A stretch of DNA of 32,765 bases, from positions 1 to 32,765 of the forward strand of contig NZ_JAENWM010000043.1 of NCBI RefSeq assembly GCF_016650035.1, written 5' to 3'. This DNA comes from Clostridium sp. GTDB lineage: Bacteria; Bacillota; Clostridia; Clostridiales; Clostridiaceae. Shown here piece after piece: positions 1-7,371 of this stretch. The stretch's first letter is position 1; each line of letters begins with the position of its first letter. Below the pieces are notes generated by a model that did not search any database, was not told the origin of the DNA, and saw nothing but the letters and a program-made list of their open reading frames with translations. The translations under genes and the position numbers were made by a program.

Positions 1-1
1 A

Positions 2-895
2 TACAAATCTGAGAATGAAGGTTTTATGCATGCATGCGGACATGATTGCCATATATCAATGCTCTTAGGAGCTGCCATGATACTAAACGAAATCAAAAAT
101 GAAATTAATGGTACTGTAAGGCTACTTTTTCAGCCAGCAGAGGAAGTAGCGCAAGGAGCTAAAAAAATGATAAAAGCCGGAGCTCTTGATGGTGTAGATG
201 GAGTTTTTGGAATTCATGTATGGAGTGATATAGAATGTGGCTTTGTATGTGTCCAAGAAGGACCACTCATGGCTTCAGCAGATTTATTTACAATTAGTGT
301 AGTTGGGAAGGGGGGCCACGGCTCTGCCCCACATCAAGGAGTTGATGCAGTTGTTGCATCATCAGCAATTGTTATGAACCTTCAATCTATAGTAAGTAGG
401 GAATTAAGTCCTCTTGAACCAGCTGTTGTAAGTATTGGTTCTCTCCAAGTAGGCACAAGGTTTAATATTATTGCAAGTGAAGGAACTTTGTGCGGAACTA
501 CTAGAAGCTTTAATCAAGATGTTAGGAATAAATTTCCTGAAATGATTAAGAGGATTGCTCGTGACACAGCATCTGCTTATAGAGCAGATGCTGAACTCGA
601 ATATACCTTTGCCACACCAGTTGTAATCAATGATGCAAATTGTTCGAAAATAGCAGAAAAATCCTTAGATAAAATAGGTGCTAAATCTATTATTATTGAA
701 AAAATCACAGGAGGAGAAGATTTTGCCGAATACCTAAATATGGTTCCTGGCATAATTGCTCTTGTTGGAGTGGGGAATGAAGCTAAAGGTGCTTGTTATC
801 CTCAACATCACCCAATGTATACAGTAGATGAAGATGCACTTGAAATAGGTACTGCATTATATGCACAATATGCTAAGGACTTCTTAAATAGCTAA
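2..895 (+). CDS. M20 family metal-dependent amidohydrolase/peptidase (5' partial)
   Basis: The reading frame is open from base 2, so the gene begins upstream of the window; the first ATG at 26 is internal. The 297 visible residues begin just before the MHACGHD segment that carries the first metal ligands of M20D enzymes (aminoacylase, N-acyl-amino-acid and IAA-amino-acid hydrolase group). PAEE, GIHVW and a C-terminal QHHPMY follow, the other conserved metal and substrate positions. Family members are about 390 aa, so roughly 90 N-terminal residues are missing. The enzyme would hydrolyse an N-acylated or peptide amide in the cytoplasm and release a free amino acid; the exact substrate cannot be read. 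No signal peptide is visible in this part. The family call is firm, the substrate open. Confidence 0.9.
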   Translation, partial: YKSENEGFMHACGHDCHISMLLGAAMILNEIKNEINGTVRLLFQPAEEVAQGAKKMIKAGALDGVDGVFGIHVWSDIECGFVCVQEGPLMASADLFTISVVGKGGHGSAPHQGVDAVVASSAIVMNLQSIVSRELSPLEPAVVSIGSLQVGTRFNIIASEGTLCGTTRSFNQDVRNKFPEMIKRIARDTASAYRADAELEYTFATPVVINDANCSKIAEKSLDKIGAKSIIIEKITGGEDFAEYLNMVPGIIALVGVGNEAKGACYPQHHPMYTVDEDALEIGTALYAQYAKDFLNS

Positions 896-944
896 AATTA
901 ATAACTACCCAAATATATTAGTAGCAAGCGTAGCAAAGGCCCCG

Positions 945-1000
945 CAAAGCCCCCCCGAGCAGTGTAAACAAAGTGTTAACATGGCTCGGGGGGGGCTTTG
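945..1000. repeat. GC-rich inverted repeat after the M20 gene
   Basis: Arms at 945-960 and 984-1000 (core GCCCCCCCGAGC and its complement, differing by one extra G) enclose a 23-nt AT-rich loop. It stands 50 bases after the M20 stop and may end that transcript. Neither side has a U-tract, though: the plus-strand 3' flank is TAAAAAAAAT. It is therefore not a textbook intrinsic terminator. Just before it GCAAAGGCCCC is nearly repeated as GCAAAGCCCCC. Confidence 0.6.
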
Positions 1001-1106
1001 TAAAAAAAATGGATGTAATCTGGTAGAATCAGGTTCTTTACTTGCTAAAGTGAAGTCCTCTAAATTTTATAAGATTTTAATTAAATTTAATTAATTTTAA
1101 GTAAAT

Positions 1107-1147
1107 TATATACTTGCTCAGGCACAAAGAATGAGTAAGTATATATA
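1107..1147 (-). terminator. Possible terminator after the 50-aa ORF
   Basis: TATATACTTGCTCA (1107-1120) pairs with the mirrored arm starting TGAGTAAGTATATA at 1132, with one wobble. The hairpin lies directly downstream of the minus-strand small ORF. The following U-rich stretch is weak, so the call is tentative. Confidence 0.45.
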
Positions 1148-1150
1148 TTC

Positions 1151-1303
1151 TTATTGCAAGTCTTCTGAATCGCGGCCTAGTCCAAAGAAGTTCACCTTAT
1201 AATTTGGGTTGTCAAATTCAAATTTATTTTGTGTCTCTTCATAAATATTATCAATTCTTTCTGTCTCTCCTATATAATCCGATTTTTCATTTATATTTAA
1301 CAT
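1151..1303 (-). CDS. Small 50-aa hypothetical protein downstream of a T-box
   Basis: The ORF reads MLNINEKSDYIGE... and ends ...FFGLGRDSEDLQ, acidic, with no membrane segment or signal peptide and no cysteine. The start at 1303 is chosen because the strong AGGAGG site (1311-1316) is 7 nt away; the in-frame ATG at 1309 is only 1 nt from it. I do not recognise the family. The ORF lies about 100 nt after the T-box terminator on the same strand and nothing else follows on that strand, so it is the only visible candidate for the T-box-controlled gene. It could be a real small protein, a peptide precursor or a fragment left after a deletion. Confidence 0.5.
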   Translation of the reverse strand: MLNINEKSDYIGETERIDNIYEETQNKFEFDNPNYKVNFFGLGRDSEDLQ

Positions 1304-1404
1304 TTTCATTTCCTCCTTTTATTTTATAATAATTTTGAATTGATACTCTGATTTTCACTTAACTTCTTTAAGTATTGTCGCGTATAAGGCCTCCTTTTTG
1401 AGTA

Positions 1405-1766
1405 AATAAAAAAATCTCCCACCCTATAAACAAGTTTAACTATGTTTATAGGGACGAAAGATTCGTGGTACCACCCTAGTTCGTAATTTATTGATATAAA
1501 TTACCTCTTCATTTTGGTTAAAAGAAATATAAATATATGAAAATGCATTTCCTTTACCATAGCCCTATATCGGGGGCATCCGTCTTCGTTTACTCAATGT
1601 GAAACTACAGTTTTTGTGATATGTTTTTATAAAATCTATCATCACAATAGTTTCAATTTCAACTCAGCAGCTCAGGAGTGATTATTATATATCTGCTCAA
1701 CACCAACTCTCAGCAAATGTTGGTTCTCTGTGGGGTTACTGTGATATTTTTCTCTCCATCATAGCT
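1405..1766 (-). promoter_or_regulatory. T-box leader, probable isoleucine specifier
   Basis: On the minus strand AGGGTGGTACCACG (about 1478-1465) matches the conserved T-box sequence AGGGUGGNACCGCG; the U after UGG would pair with an A discriminator base. A long terminator follows: CCCTATAAACA pairs with TGTTTATAGGG, the stem extends outward through AATCT/AGATT, and a run of T ends near 1409. The Stem I region (about 1757-1675) holds GGAG/CTCC at its base and ACCAAC/GTTGGT near the apex. Immediately 5' of the CTCC strand is ATC plus A (1682-1679), the position of the specifier codon, suggesting Ile. A TATAAT box lies at 1773-1778. The T-box identity is firm; the specifier is a manual fold. 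Confidence 0.88.
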
Positions 1767-1906
1767 TTATTTATTATATTACTTTTAGTATATGTTCGAA
1801 AAAGCAATTTAGGAACACATAAATTGATTTTTTGAAAAAAAATTATATTGAGTCATCATATTTCCCTCGTGAATAATAAAATTAAAGTACAGAGAGGAAG
1901 TTAATT

Positions 1907-2062
1907 ATGAGTAAGGTTGATAAGATGAGTGATAGGCAATATTTATTTGGAGTAATTTTCATAGTTGCGAATAGAGTGGATACTATCCTTGAAAGAGAAT
2001 TCAAACGATTTGATATTACAACAAAGCAGTGGTTTTTATCAGTTATTATAAAAATGATTTAA
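1907..2062 (+). pseudogene. Truncated MarR-family regulator remnant
   Basis: The 51-codon frame begins at ATG 1907 after AGAGAGGAAG. Its N-terminus, with YLFGVIFIVANRVDTIL and then FDITTKQWFLSVI, resembles the first helices of clostridial MarR-type regulators of about 145 aa. It stops right after this point, before the recognition helix and wing, so it cannot bind DNA as a normal MarR protein. The promoter of the next gene (TG-A-TATAAT, 2077-2085) starts directly behind the stop, suggesting a deletion joined the stub to that gene. A functional 51-aa peptide is less likely. Confidence 0.6.
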
Positions 2063-2076
2063 ATCTCTTAGAAATT

Positions 2077-2085
2077 TGATATAAT
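2077..2085 (+). promoter_or_regulatory. Extended -10 promoter for the PrpR-type activator
   Basis: TGATATAAT is an extended -10 element (TG-N-TATAAT) 32 nt before the ATG at 2117. No convincing -35 is seen. AAGGAGA precedes the start. Confidence 0.5.
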
Positions 2086-2116
2086 ATATAGTATATAAAG
2101 ATTAAGGAGAGCACAT

Positions 2117-4003
2117 ATGGATAAAAAAATTGGAGTAATTGCTTCTGATAAAGAACTAGAAAAAAGTATAATAGAATTATTTAGAGAAGATGTAGAGCAA
2201 GGAAGGATTATTATAGATATATTGGATCCTGATAATATAGAAAAACAAGGAAAGATATTAGAAAATAAGGGTGCCAAAGCTATTATAGCGAGAAGTGGCG
2301 GGTACAGTCTTACTGTCGGCAAGGTGAATATTCCGGTTATACAGTTAAAGATAACTACATTAGATATTTTATTTTCAATAAAGACAGCAAGTGAGGCTAA
2401 TAAGGATATAGTACTTATTATATCGGATATAGAGTACTTTGATTATGAGGAATGGAAAAGTATGATAAGTGGCAATGTCATAATTGAGAGGTTTAGCTAT
2501 AAAGAAGAAATTGAGAAACGTGTAAATAAGTATTTATATAAAAAGGAGCAGGTAATAATAGTTGGGGGTGGCATTCCCTGCAGCTATGCTCAAAGATTAG
2601 GCATAGAATTTGTTCATTTAGGTGCCAGCAATGAGTCAATTCATGAAGTAATCACGTATGCTAGAGAACTTGTAGACAACTTATATGAGCAGAAATATAA
2701 AAATGAGGTCCTAAAAACAATTCTGGATGGAGTTCATGATGCTGTTGTTGCAGTAGACCAAGAAGGGAAAATTATATTATATAATGAAAGAGCTGAGGAA
2801 TTATTAAAAAAAGATAGCAGTGATGTAGTAGATAAGCAATTATTAGATGTTTATCCTGAACTCGGATTTATAATGGATGTAATGGAAAATAAAATAAATC
2901 GATACAATGAAATAAAAGTCCTAAAAAAAATAGTTATTGCGGCAAATACGTCTATATTAGAGGTGGATAAGAACATCCATGGTGTTTTGTGCTCATTTCA
3001 GGACATAACTAAGTTACAAAGCTTGGAAAAGAAGATAAGGTACGAACTTAATAAGAAAGGTCTTGTTACGAAGTACGAATTTCAAGATATTATTACTTAT
3101 GATCCCGTTATGAAAAATACTTTGGCAAAAGCAAGAAAAATTGGTTTAACTGATAGTACTGTAATGATTTATGGAGAAAGTGGAACGGGAAAAGAGATGA
3201 TTGCGCAAAGTATTCATAATATTAGCAGTAGAAAAAACGAACCATTTGTTGCTATTAATTGTGCGGCAATATCAGAGAGCTTACTAGAAAGTGAACTTTT
3301 CGGATATGAAGAGGGCGCATTTACGGGTGCGAGGAAAGGTGGCAAACCTGGGTTATTCGAACTAGCTCATGGCGGATCGATATTTTTAGATGAAATTAAC
3401 AGCGTTTCCCTTAATCTTCAAGCTAAGTTACTACGTGTTTTAGAAGAGAAGGAAGTAATGAGGATAGGTTCTGACTATGTAATCCCTTTAGATGTTAGAA
3501 TCATATCTGCAGCAAATGAAGAGTTAAGGAGAAAAGCTTACGCGGGAAATTTCAGAAGAGACTTATTCTATCGTTTAAATATATTGGAACTTCATATACC
3601 TCCACTTCGGGAAAGAAAAATGGATATCCTTCCGCTGTTTAAGCACTATCTAAAAAAACTGGATGATGAAACTGACGGAATGAGAGTAGATGGTGAACTT
3701 GAGAAAAGATTAGTCGAATATTCTTGGCCTGGTAATGTGAGGGAACTTAGAAACATTGCACAAAGATATGTGATATTTAAAGAAGTGAATTTAAATGATT
3801 TAGAAATAATTGAGACGGGTAACCAATTTATAAATGAAGCCCGCGAGCACACTAGTGAAAAGGTGTTAGACTTAAAGGAAATTAACAGATATGTAGAGGA
3901 AAAAGTAATAGATATGCTTACGAGTAGTGGAATGTCAAAAACAGAAATGGCAAAACAATTGGGAATAAGCAGAACTGCGTTATGGAAAAAGACGAAATCT
4001 TAA
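2117..4003 (+). CDS. Sigma-54-dependent transcriptional activator, PrpR_N-PAS-AAA+-HTH
   Basis: The 628-aa protein has an N-terminal region (about 1-190) like the PrpR/PrpR_N ligand-sensing domain, a PAS domain (about 200-310, DGVHDAVVAVDQEGKII), an AAA+ sigma-54 contact domain (about 325-560) and a C-terminal Fis-type helix-turn-helix (SKTEMAKQLGISRTALWKK). Walker A GESGTGKE is at 353-360 and an intact GAFTGA loop at 400-405, so it should activate RNA polymerase with sigma-54. GSIFLDEI is the Walker B. A perfect palindrome and a -24/-12 promoter lie between it and iorA, so iorAB is the obvious target. The effector is unknown; a keto acid or aromatic compound is only inference. Confidence 0.93.
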   Translation: MDKKIGVIASDKELEKSIIELFREDVEQGRIIIDILDPDNIEKQGKILENKGAKAIIARSGGYSLTVGKVNIPVIQLKITTLDILFSIKTASEANKDIVLIISDIEYFDYEEWKSMISGNVIIERFSYKEEIEKRVNKYLYKKEQVIIVGGGIPCSYAQRLGIEFVHLGASNESIHEVITYARELVDNLYEQKYKNEVLKTILDGVHDAVVAVDQEGKIILYNERAEELLKKDSSDVVDKQLLDVYPELGFIMDVMENKINRYNEIKVLKKIVIAANTSILEVDKNIHGVLCSFQDITKLQSLEKKIRYELNKKGLVTKYEFQDIITYDPVMKNTLAKARKIGLTDSTVMIYGESGTGKEMIAQSIHNISSRKNEPFVAINCAAISESLLESELFGYEEGAFTGARKGGKPGLFELAHGGSIFLDEINSVSLNLQAKLLRVLEEKEVMRIGSDYVIPLDVRIISAANEELRRKAYAGNFRRDLFYRLNILELHIPPLRERKMDILPLFKHYLKKLDDETDGMRVDGELEKRLVEYSWPGNVRELRNIAQRYVIFKEVNLNDLEIIETGNQFINEAREHTSEKVLDLKEINRYVEEKVIDMLTSSGMSKTEMAKQLGISRTALWKKTKS

Positions 4004-4034
4004 ATTAGATGTATGTAAACTAAAGATAACAAAG

Positions 4035-4052
4035 TGTTAACGTAAGTTAACA
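4035..4052 (+). promoter_or_regulatory. Palindromic upstream activator site for iorA
   Basis: TGTTAAC-GTAA-GTTAACA is a perfect 7-bp inverted repeat with a 4-nt spacer. Its centre is about 96 nt upstream of the predicted start of the sigma-54 promoter at 4114, the usual distance for an enhancer-binding protein. The most likely protein is the adjacent PrpR-type activator. Function is inferred from symmetry and position. Confidence 0.65.
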
Positions 4053-4081
4053 TATTATTTTCAAATTGAAAAATATCTTAC

Positions 4082-4113
4082 CAAAATACAGGCTTAAGGC
4101 CTGTATTTTGTTT
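4082..4113 (+). terminator. Intrinsic terminator of the activator gene
   Basis: CAAAATACAGGC (4082-4093) pairs perfectly with GCCTGTATTTTG (4099-4110) and the tail is TTTTGTTTT. It sits between the activator site and the -24/-12 promoter, separating the regulator transcript from iorAB. Confidence 0.8.
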
Positions 4114-4129
4114 TGGAACGATTCTTGCT
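4114..4129 (+). promoter_or_regulatory. Sigma-54 (-24/-12) promoter of iorAB
   Basis: TGGAACGATTCTTGCT matches TGGCACG-N4-TTGCW with one mismatch and keeps the exact GG-N10-GC spacing. Transcription would begin near 4140, giving a leader of about 70 nt. An adjacent GAFTGA-type activator supports the call. Confidence 0.85.
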
Positions 4130-4209
4130 ATTATAAATGTATACGATTAATTTGAAACTAACTATTTTGACTTCAAGAGGACAAACATCATAAAAAAAGG
4201 AGTGGAATT

Positions 4210-5994
4210 ATGAAAAAATTACTAACAGGAAACGAAGCTATTGCACGTGGAGCATATGAAGCAGGAGTAAAATTTGCATCGGCATATCCAGGAACACCTA
4301 GTACTGAAATATTAGAAAATATTGCTTTATATAAAGAGGATATATTAGCTGAGTGGGCTACAAATGAAAAGGTTGCAGTAGAAGCAGTAATTGGCGCATC
4401 TTTTGCAGGGGCTAGATCAATAGCTGCTATGAAGCATGTCGGTCTTAATGTTGCAGCAGATCCACTTTTTACAAATGCTTATACAGGAGTTAATGGTGGA
4501 CTTGTTATAGTATCCGGGGATGAACCGGGCATGCATTCATCACAGAATGAACAAGATAACAGAAACTATGCAAGATTTGCTAAAATACCAATGTTTGAGC
4601 CGTCTGACAGTCAAGAAGCAAAAGATATGATTAAAGATGCATTTGAAATAAGTGAAAAATATGATAGTCCAGTACTTTTTAGAATCACTACTAGACTTTG
4701 TCATTCTAAGGGAATAGTGCAATGTGAAGATAGACGCGACGTTCCATTAAAAGAATATGTTAAGGATATAACAAAATATATACCTGTTCCAGCTCATTCA
4801 ACAAAGCTGAGAGTAAAAGTAGAAGAGAGACTAAACAAATTGGAAGAGTTTTCAAACAATACACCTTTAAATTATATTGAATTAAATGACACAAAAATAG
4901 GTGTAGTTGCATCTGGCTGTTCTTACAAATTTGCTAAAGAAGTCTTTGGTGATAATGCATCTTATTTAAAACTTGGATTTACAAATCCACTTCCTAAAGC
5001 GATGATGAAAGACTTTGCTTCAAAAGTTGATAAAATATATGTGATTGAAGAAAATGATCCAATAATAGAAAATGAATTAAAAATGATGGGAATAGAATGT
5101 TTTGGAAAAAATACTTTTCCATACAATGGAGAAATGACTCCAGATGTAATTAGAAAATCGGTTTATGGTAAGAGTGAAGCAACTATAGAATATGATGAAT
5201 GTAAAGTCGTTGCAAGACCTCCAACTCTATGTGCCGGATGCCCTCACAGAGGTTTCTTCTACGAAATCAGTAAGAGGAAAAACACTGTAATATCTGGCGA
5301 TATAGGATGTTATACACTAGGATTTGCTGAGCCATATAACGCTATGGACTGGTCAGTATGTATGGGTGCTAGTATTAGTATGGGACATGGAGCACAACAA
5401 GTATTTAATATGAAAAAGGACAATGAAACTCGAGTAGTATCAGTACTTGGAGACTCTACATTCTTCCATACTGGAATTAACTCATTATTAGATGTTGTTT
5501 ATAATAAAGGTAATTCCATAAATGTAATTTTAGATAATAGAATTACGGGTATGACAGGACATCAAGAAAATCCAGGTACAGGATATACACTGCAAGGATT
5601 AGAAACAGAAATGGTTGATATAGAAGCAATTGTAAAAGCTTGTGGGATTAAAAACGTACGAGTAGTAAATCCTAATGACTTAAAAGAAATGAAAGAAACT
5701 ATAGATTGGGCTTACGCGTTAAATGAAGCATCAGTAATAATTACTAGATGGCCTTGTGTATTAAAAAAATTCTCTAAAGAAGACAAAGAAGAATTTGCAG
5801 GTGCTTTCCAAGGTAACTGTGTGGTTGATGAAGATAAATGTATAGGATGTAAAAAATGCCTTAAAACTGGATGTCCAGCAATATCCTTTGATAAGACAAC
5901 TAAAAAATCTAGTATAGATAAGGGTCCATGTGTTAGTTGTGGAATATGTGAACAAGTATGCCCTGTAGGTGCAATTTCCAAGGAGGTAAAATAA
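4210..5994 (+). CDS. iorA: Indolepyruvate:ferredoxin oxidoreductase, alpha subunit
   Basis: The 594-aa length and architecture fit IorA. The N-terminal pyrimidine-binding part carries SAYPGTPSTEILE. PTLCAGCPHRGFF begins near 337, and the thiamine-diphosphate part holds GDIGCYTLG (near 364), GDSTFFHTG and ILDNRITGMTG. The C-terminus has two 4Fe-4S motifs, with cysteines at 544/547/550/555 and 574/577/580/584. The complex oxidatively decarboxylates aryl pyruvates, made by transamination of aromatic amino acids, to aryl-acetyl-CoA and reduces ferredoxin in the cytoplasm. AAAAGGAG precedes the ATG. The gene is first in an operon with iorB and a membrane protein, behind a sigma-54 promoter. Keto-acid preference cannot be fixed from sequence. 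Confidence 0.96.
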   Translation: MKKLLTGNEAIARGAYEAGVKFASAYPGTPSTEILENIALYKEDILAEWATNEKVAVEAVIGASFAGARSIAAMKHVGLNVAADPLFTNAYTGVNGGLVIVSGDEPGMHSSQNEQDNRNYARFAKIPMFEPSDSQEAKDMIKDAFEISEKYDSPVLFRITTRLCHSKGIVQCEDRRDVPLKEYVKDITKYIPVPAHSTKLRVKVEERLNKLEEFSNNTPLNYIELNDTKIGVVASGCSYKFAKEVFGDNASYLKLGFTNPLPKAMMKDFASKVDKIYVIEENDPIIENELKMMGIECFGKNTFPYNGEMTPDVIRKSVYGKSEATIEYDECKVVARPPTLCAGCPHRGFFYEISKRKNTVISGDIGCYTLGFAEPYNAMDWSVCMGASISMGHGAQQVFNMKKDNETRVVSVLGDSTFFHTGINSLLDVVYNKGNSINVILDNRITGMTGHQENPGTGYTLQGLETEMVDIEAIVKACGIKNVRVVNPNDLKEMKETIDWAYALNEASVIITRWPCVLKKFSKEDKEEFAGAFQGNCVVDEDKCIGCKKCLKTGCPAISFDKTTKKSSIDKGPCVSCGICEQVCPVGAISKEVK

Positions 5995-5995
5995 T

Positions 5996-6565
5996 ATGAC
6001 AAAGAATATAATGTTAGTTGGAGTAGGTGGTCAAGGTACTATTCTTGCCAGCAAACTTTTAACAACAGGCTTAATGGAAGCAGGATACGATGTTAAAATG
6101 AGCGAAATACATGGAATGTCTCAAAGGGGTGGAGCAGTTTCGTCTCAGGTTAGATACGGTGAAAATGTACAATCTCCTGTAATAGAAATGGGAGGAGCTG
6201 ATATATTAGTTTCCTTTGAAAAAATGGAAGCTATGAGATGGCTTAAATACTTAAAGCCAGAAGGAAAGGTTATAGTTAACGATTACGAAATGGACTCCAT
6301 GCCAATTCTTTCTGGAAAAGTTGATTATCCGTCAGGAATTATTGAAGAACTGAGTGCCAAAGTTCAGACAACAGTAGTAGATGCTGCAAAACAAGCTGAA
6401 AAACTTGGGAATGCGAAAGTTATGAATGTTATTCTACTAGGAACTCTAGTGAAGGCAATGGAACTTGAAGATATAGATTGGAAAAAAATAATAGAAGATA
6501 ATGTTAAGCCAAAATTTGTTGAACTTAACTTAAAGGCTTTTGAAGTTGGAATGAGCCTCGCTTGA
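5996..6565 (+). CDS. iorB: Indolepyruvate:ferredoxin oxidoreductase, beta subunit
   Basis: The 189-aa protein starts 1 nt after the iorA stop. It shows GVGGQGTILASKLL and EIHGMSQRGGAVSSQVR, the conserved gamma-type 2-oxoacid oxidoreductase domain that completes the active site with IorA. The length is normal for IorB. The preceding AAGGAGG lies inside the end of iorA, so the two are translationally coupled. Its TGA overlaps the TTG start of the next gene by 4 nt, so the membrane protein is probably co-translated. Confidence 0.95.
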   Translation: MTKNIMLVGVGGQGTILASKLLTTGLMEAGYDVKMSEIHGMSQRGGAVSSQVRYGENVQSPVIEMGGADILVSFEKMEAMRWLKYLKPEGKVIVNDYEMDSMPILSGKVDYPSGIIEELSAKVQTTVVDAAKQAEKLGNAKVMNVILLGTLVKAMELEDIDWKKIIEDNVKPKFVELNLKAFEVGMSLA

Positions 6566-7221
6566 AGAAAGGAGATTTCTTATGGGTGGCGCTGTTATTG
6601 ATTTGGATAGTTATCTTAGTAGTACCAGCAACGCGAGAGGCATTTATTGGTGCTACTGAGGCACATCCGTATATAGGAGGATTTATTAAGTTTGGAATAC
6701 TTGCCACTATGGGCGATTTACTTGGAGCAAGAATTTTAAAAGGCGATTGGGTTATTCCTAAGGGAGTTATATATAAAGTTATTATATGGGGAGTTATAGG
6801 TTTGATGATTACACTCGTATTTACTGTATACATGGGTGGAGTAGCTGCAGCACAGGCATCTGGTAAACTCCCATTTAGTGGTTCAGTACTTGCACAGGCA
6901 TTTTTCGGTAGTGCAATTATGAATCTTACTTTTGGGCCTATGATGATGGTTTTTCATAGATTTACTGATATGTATATAAATATAAAGTATGAGAAAAATG
7001 GTGGAAAAGTTACAATGAGTGAGCTAATTGATAAAAATGATTGGCATTCATTGGTGGAGTTTACTTGGATTAAAACATGTCCGTTTTTCTGGATACCTGC
7101 TCACACTGCAGTATTTTTGCTGCCAGCACAGTATAGAGTTATTGCCTCGGCATTTCTGTCTATAGCATTAGGTATCTTACTTACTATTGCTAAAAAACAA
7201 AAATCGGTTCAAGCTATATAA
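6562..7221 (+). CDS. Mpv17/PMP22-like integral membrane protein
   Basis: The 219-aa protein has about four or five hydrophobic segments. Its end resembles the Mpv17/PMP22 signature: TCPFFWIPAHTAVFLLP then QYRVIASAFLSIALGIL, comparable to the conserved W-P-x-x-x-x-x-F-x-x-P...R pattern of those peroxisomal and mitochondrial proteins. TTG at 6562 is taken as the start because it overlaps the iorB TGA (TTGA) and gives MKKGDFLW; the ATG at 6582 is out of frame and a GTG at 6586 is an alternative. The function of bacterial members is not established. Co-transcription with iorAB suggests a membrane role in aryl-keto-acid metabolism, such as passage of substrate or product, but this is inference. 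Confidence 0.75.
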   Translation: MKKGDFLWVALLLIWIVILVVPATREAFIGATEAHPYIGGFIKFGILATMGDLLGARILKGDWVIPKGVIYKVIIWGVIGLMITLVFTVYMGGVAAAQASGKLPFSGSVLAQAFFGSAIMNLTFGPMMMVFHRFTDMYINIKYEKNGGKVTMSELIDKNDWHSLVEFTWIKTCPFFWIPAHTAVFLLPAQYRVIASAFLSIALGILLTIAKKQKSVQAI

Positions 7222-7262
7222 TCACTTACGCCCCAGTTGAAATAATTCCTGGGGAGAATGAA

Positions 7263-7316
7263 AAGAACTATCTCAAAATAGAAAGTAATTTCTATTTTGG
7301 GATAGTTCTTTTTTTT
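7263..7316. terminator. Strong terminator between the iorAB operon and brnQ
   Basis: A 22-bp stem (7263-7284 with 7289-7310) around GTAA is followed by a T run on the plus strand; one wobble interrupts it. It stops the iorAB transcript and, because A residues precede it, may also serve the convergent brnQ transcript. A smaller CCCCAG hairpin stands before it. Confidence 0.88.
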
Positions 7317-7371
7317 ACACATAAAAAATGGGCATATACATTTAAAGATTCTATGCTAGGGGAAACAGCAT

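Noticed and set aside
945-1000. GC-rich hairpin as an ordinary Rho-independent terminator
   Set aside because: Neither strand has the required T run directly after the stem; listed as an inverted repeat instead.
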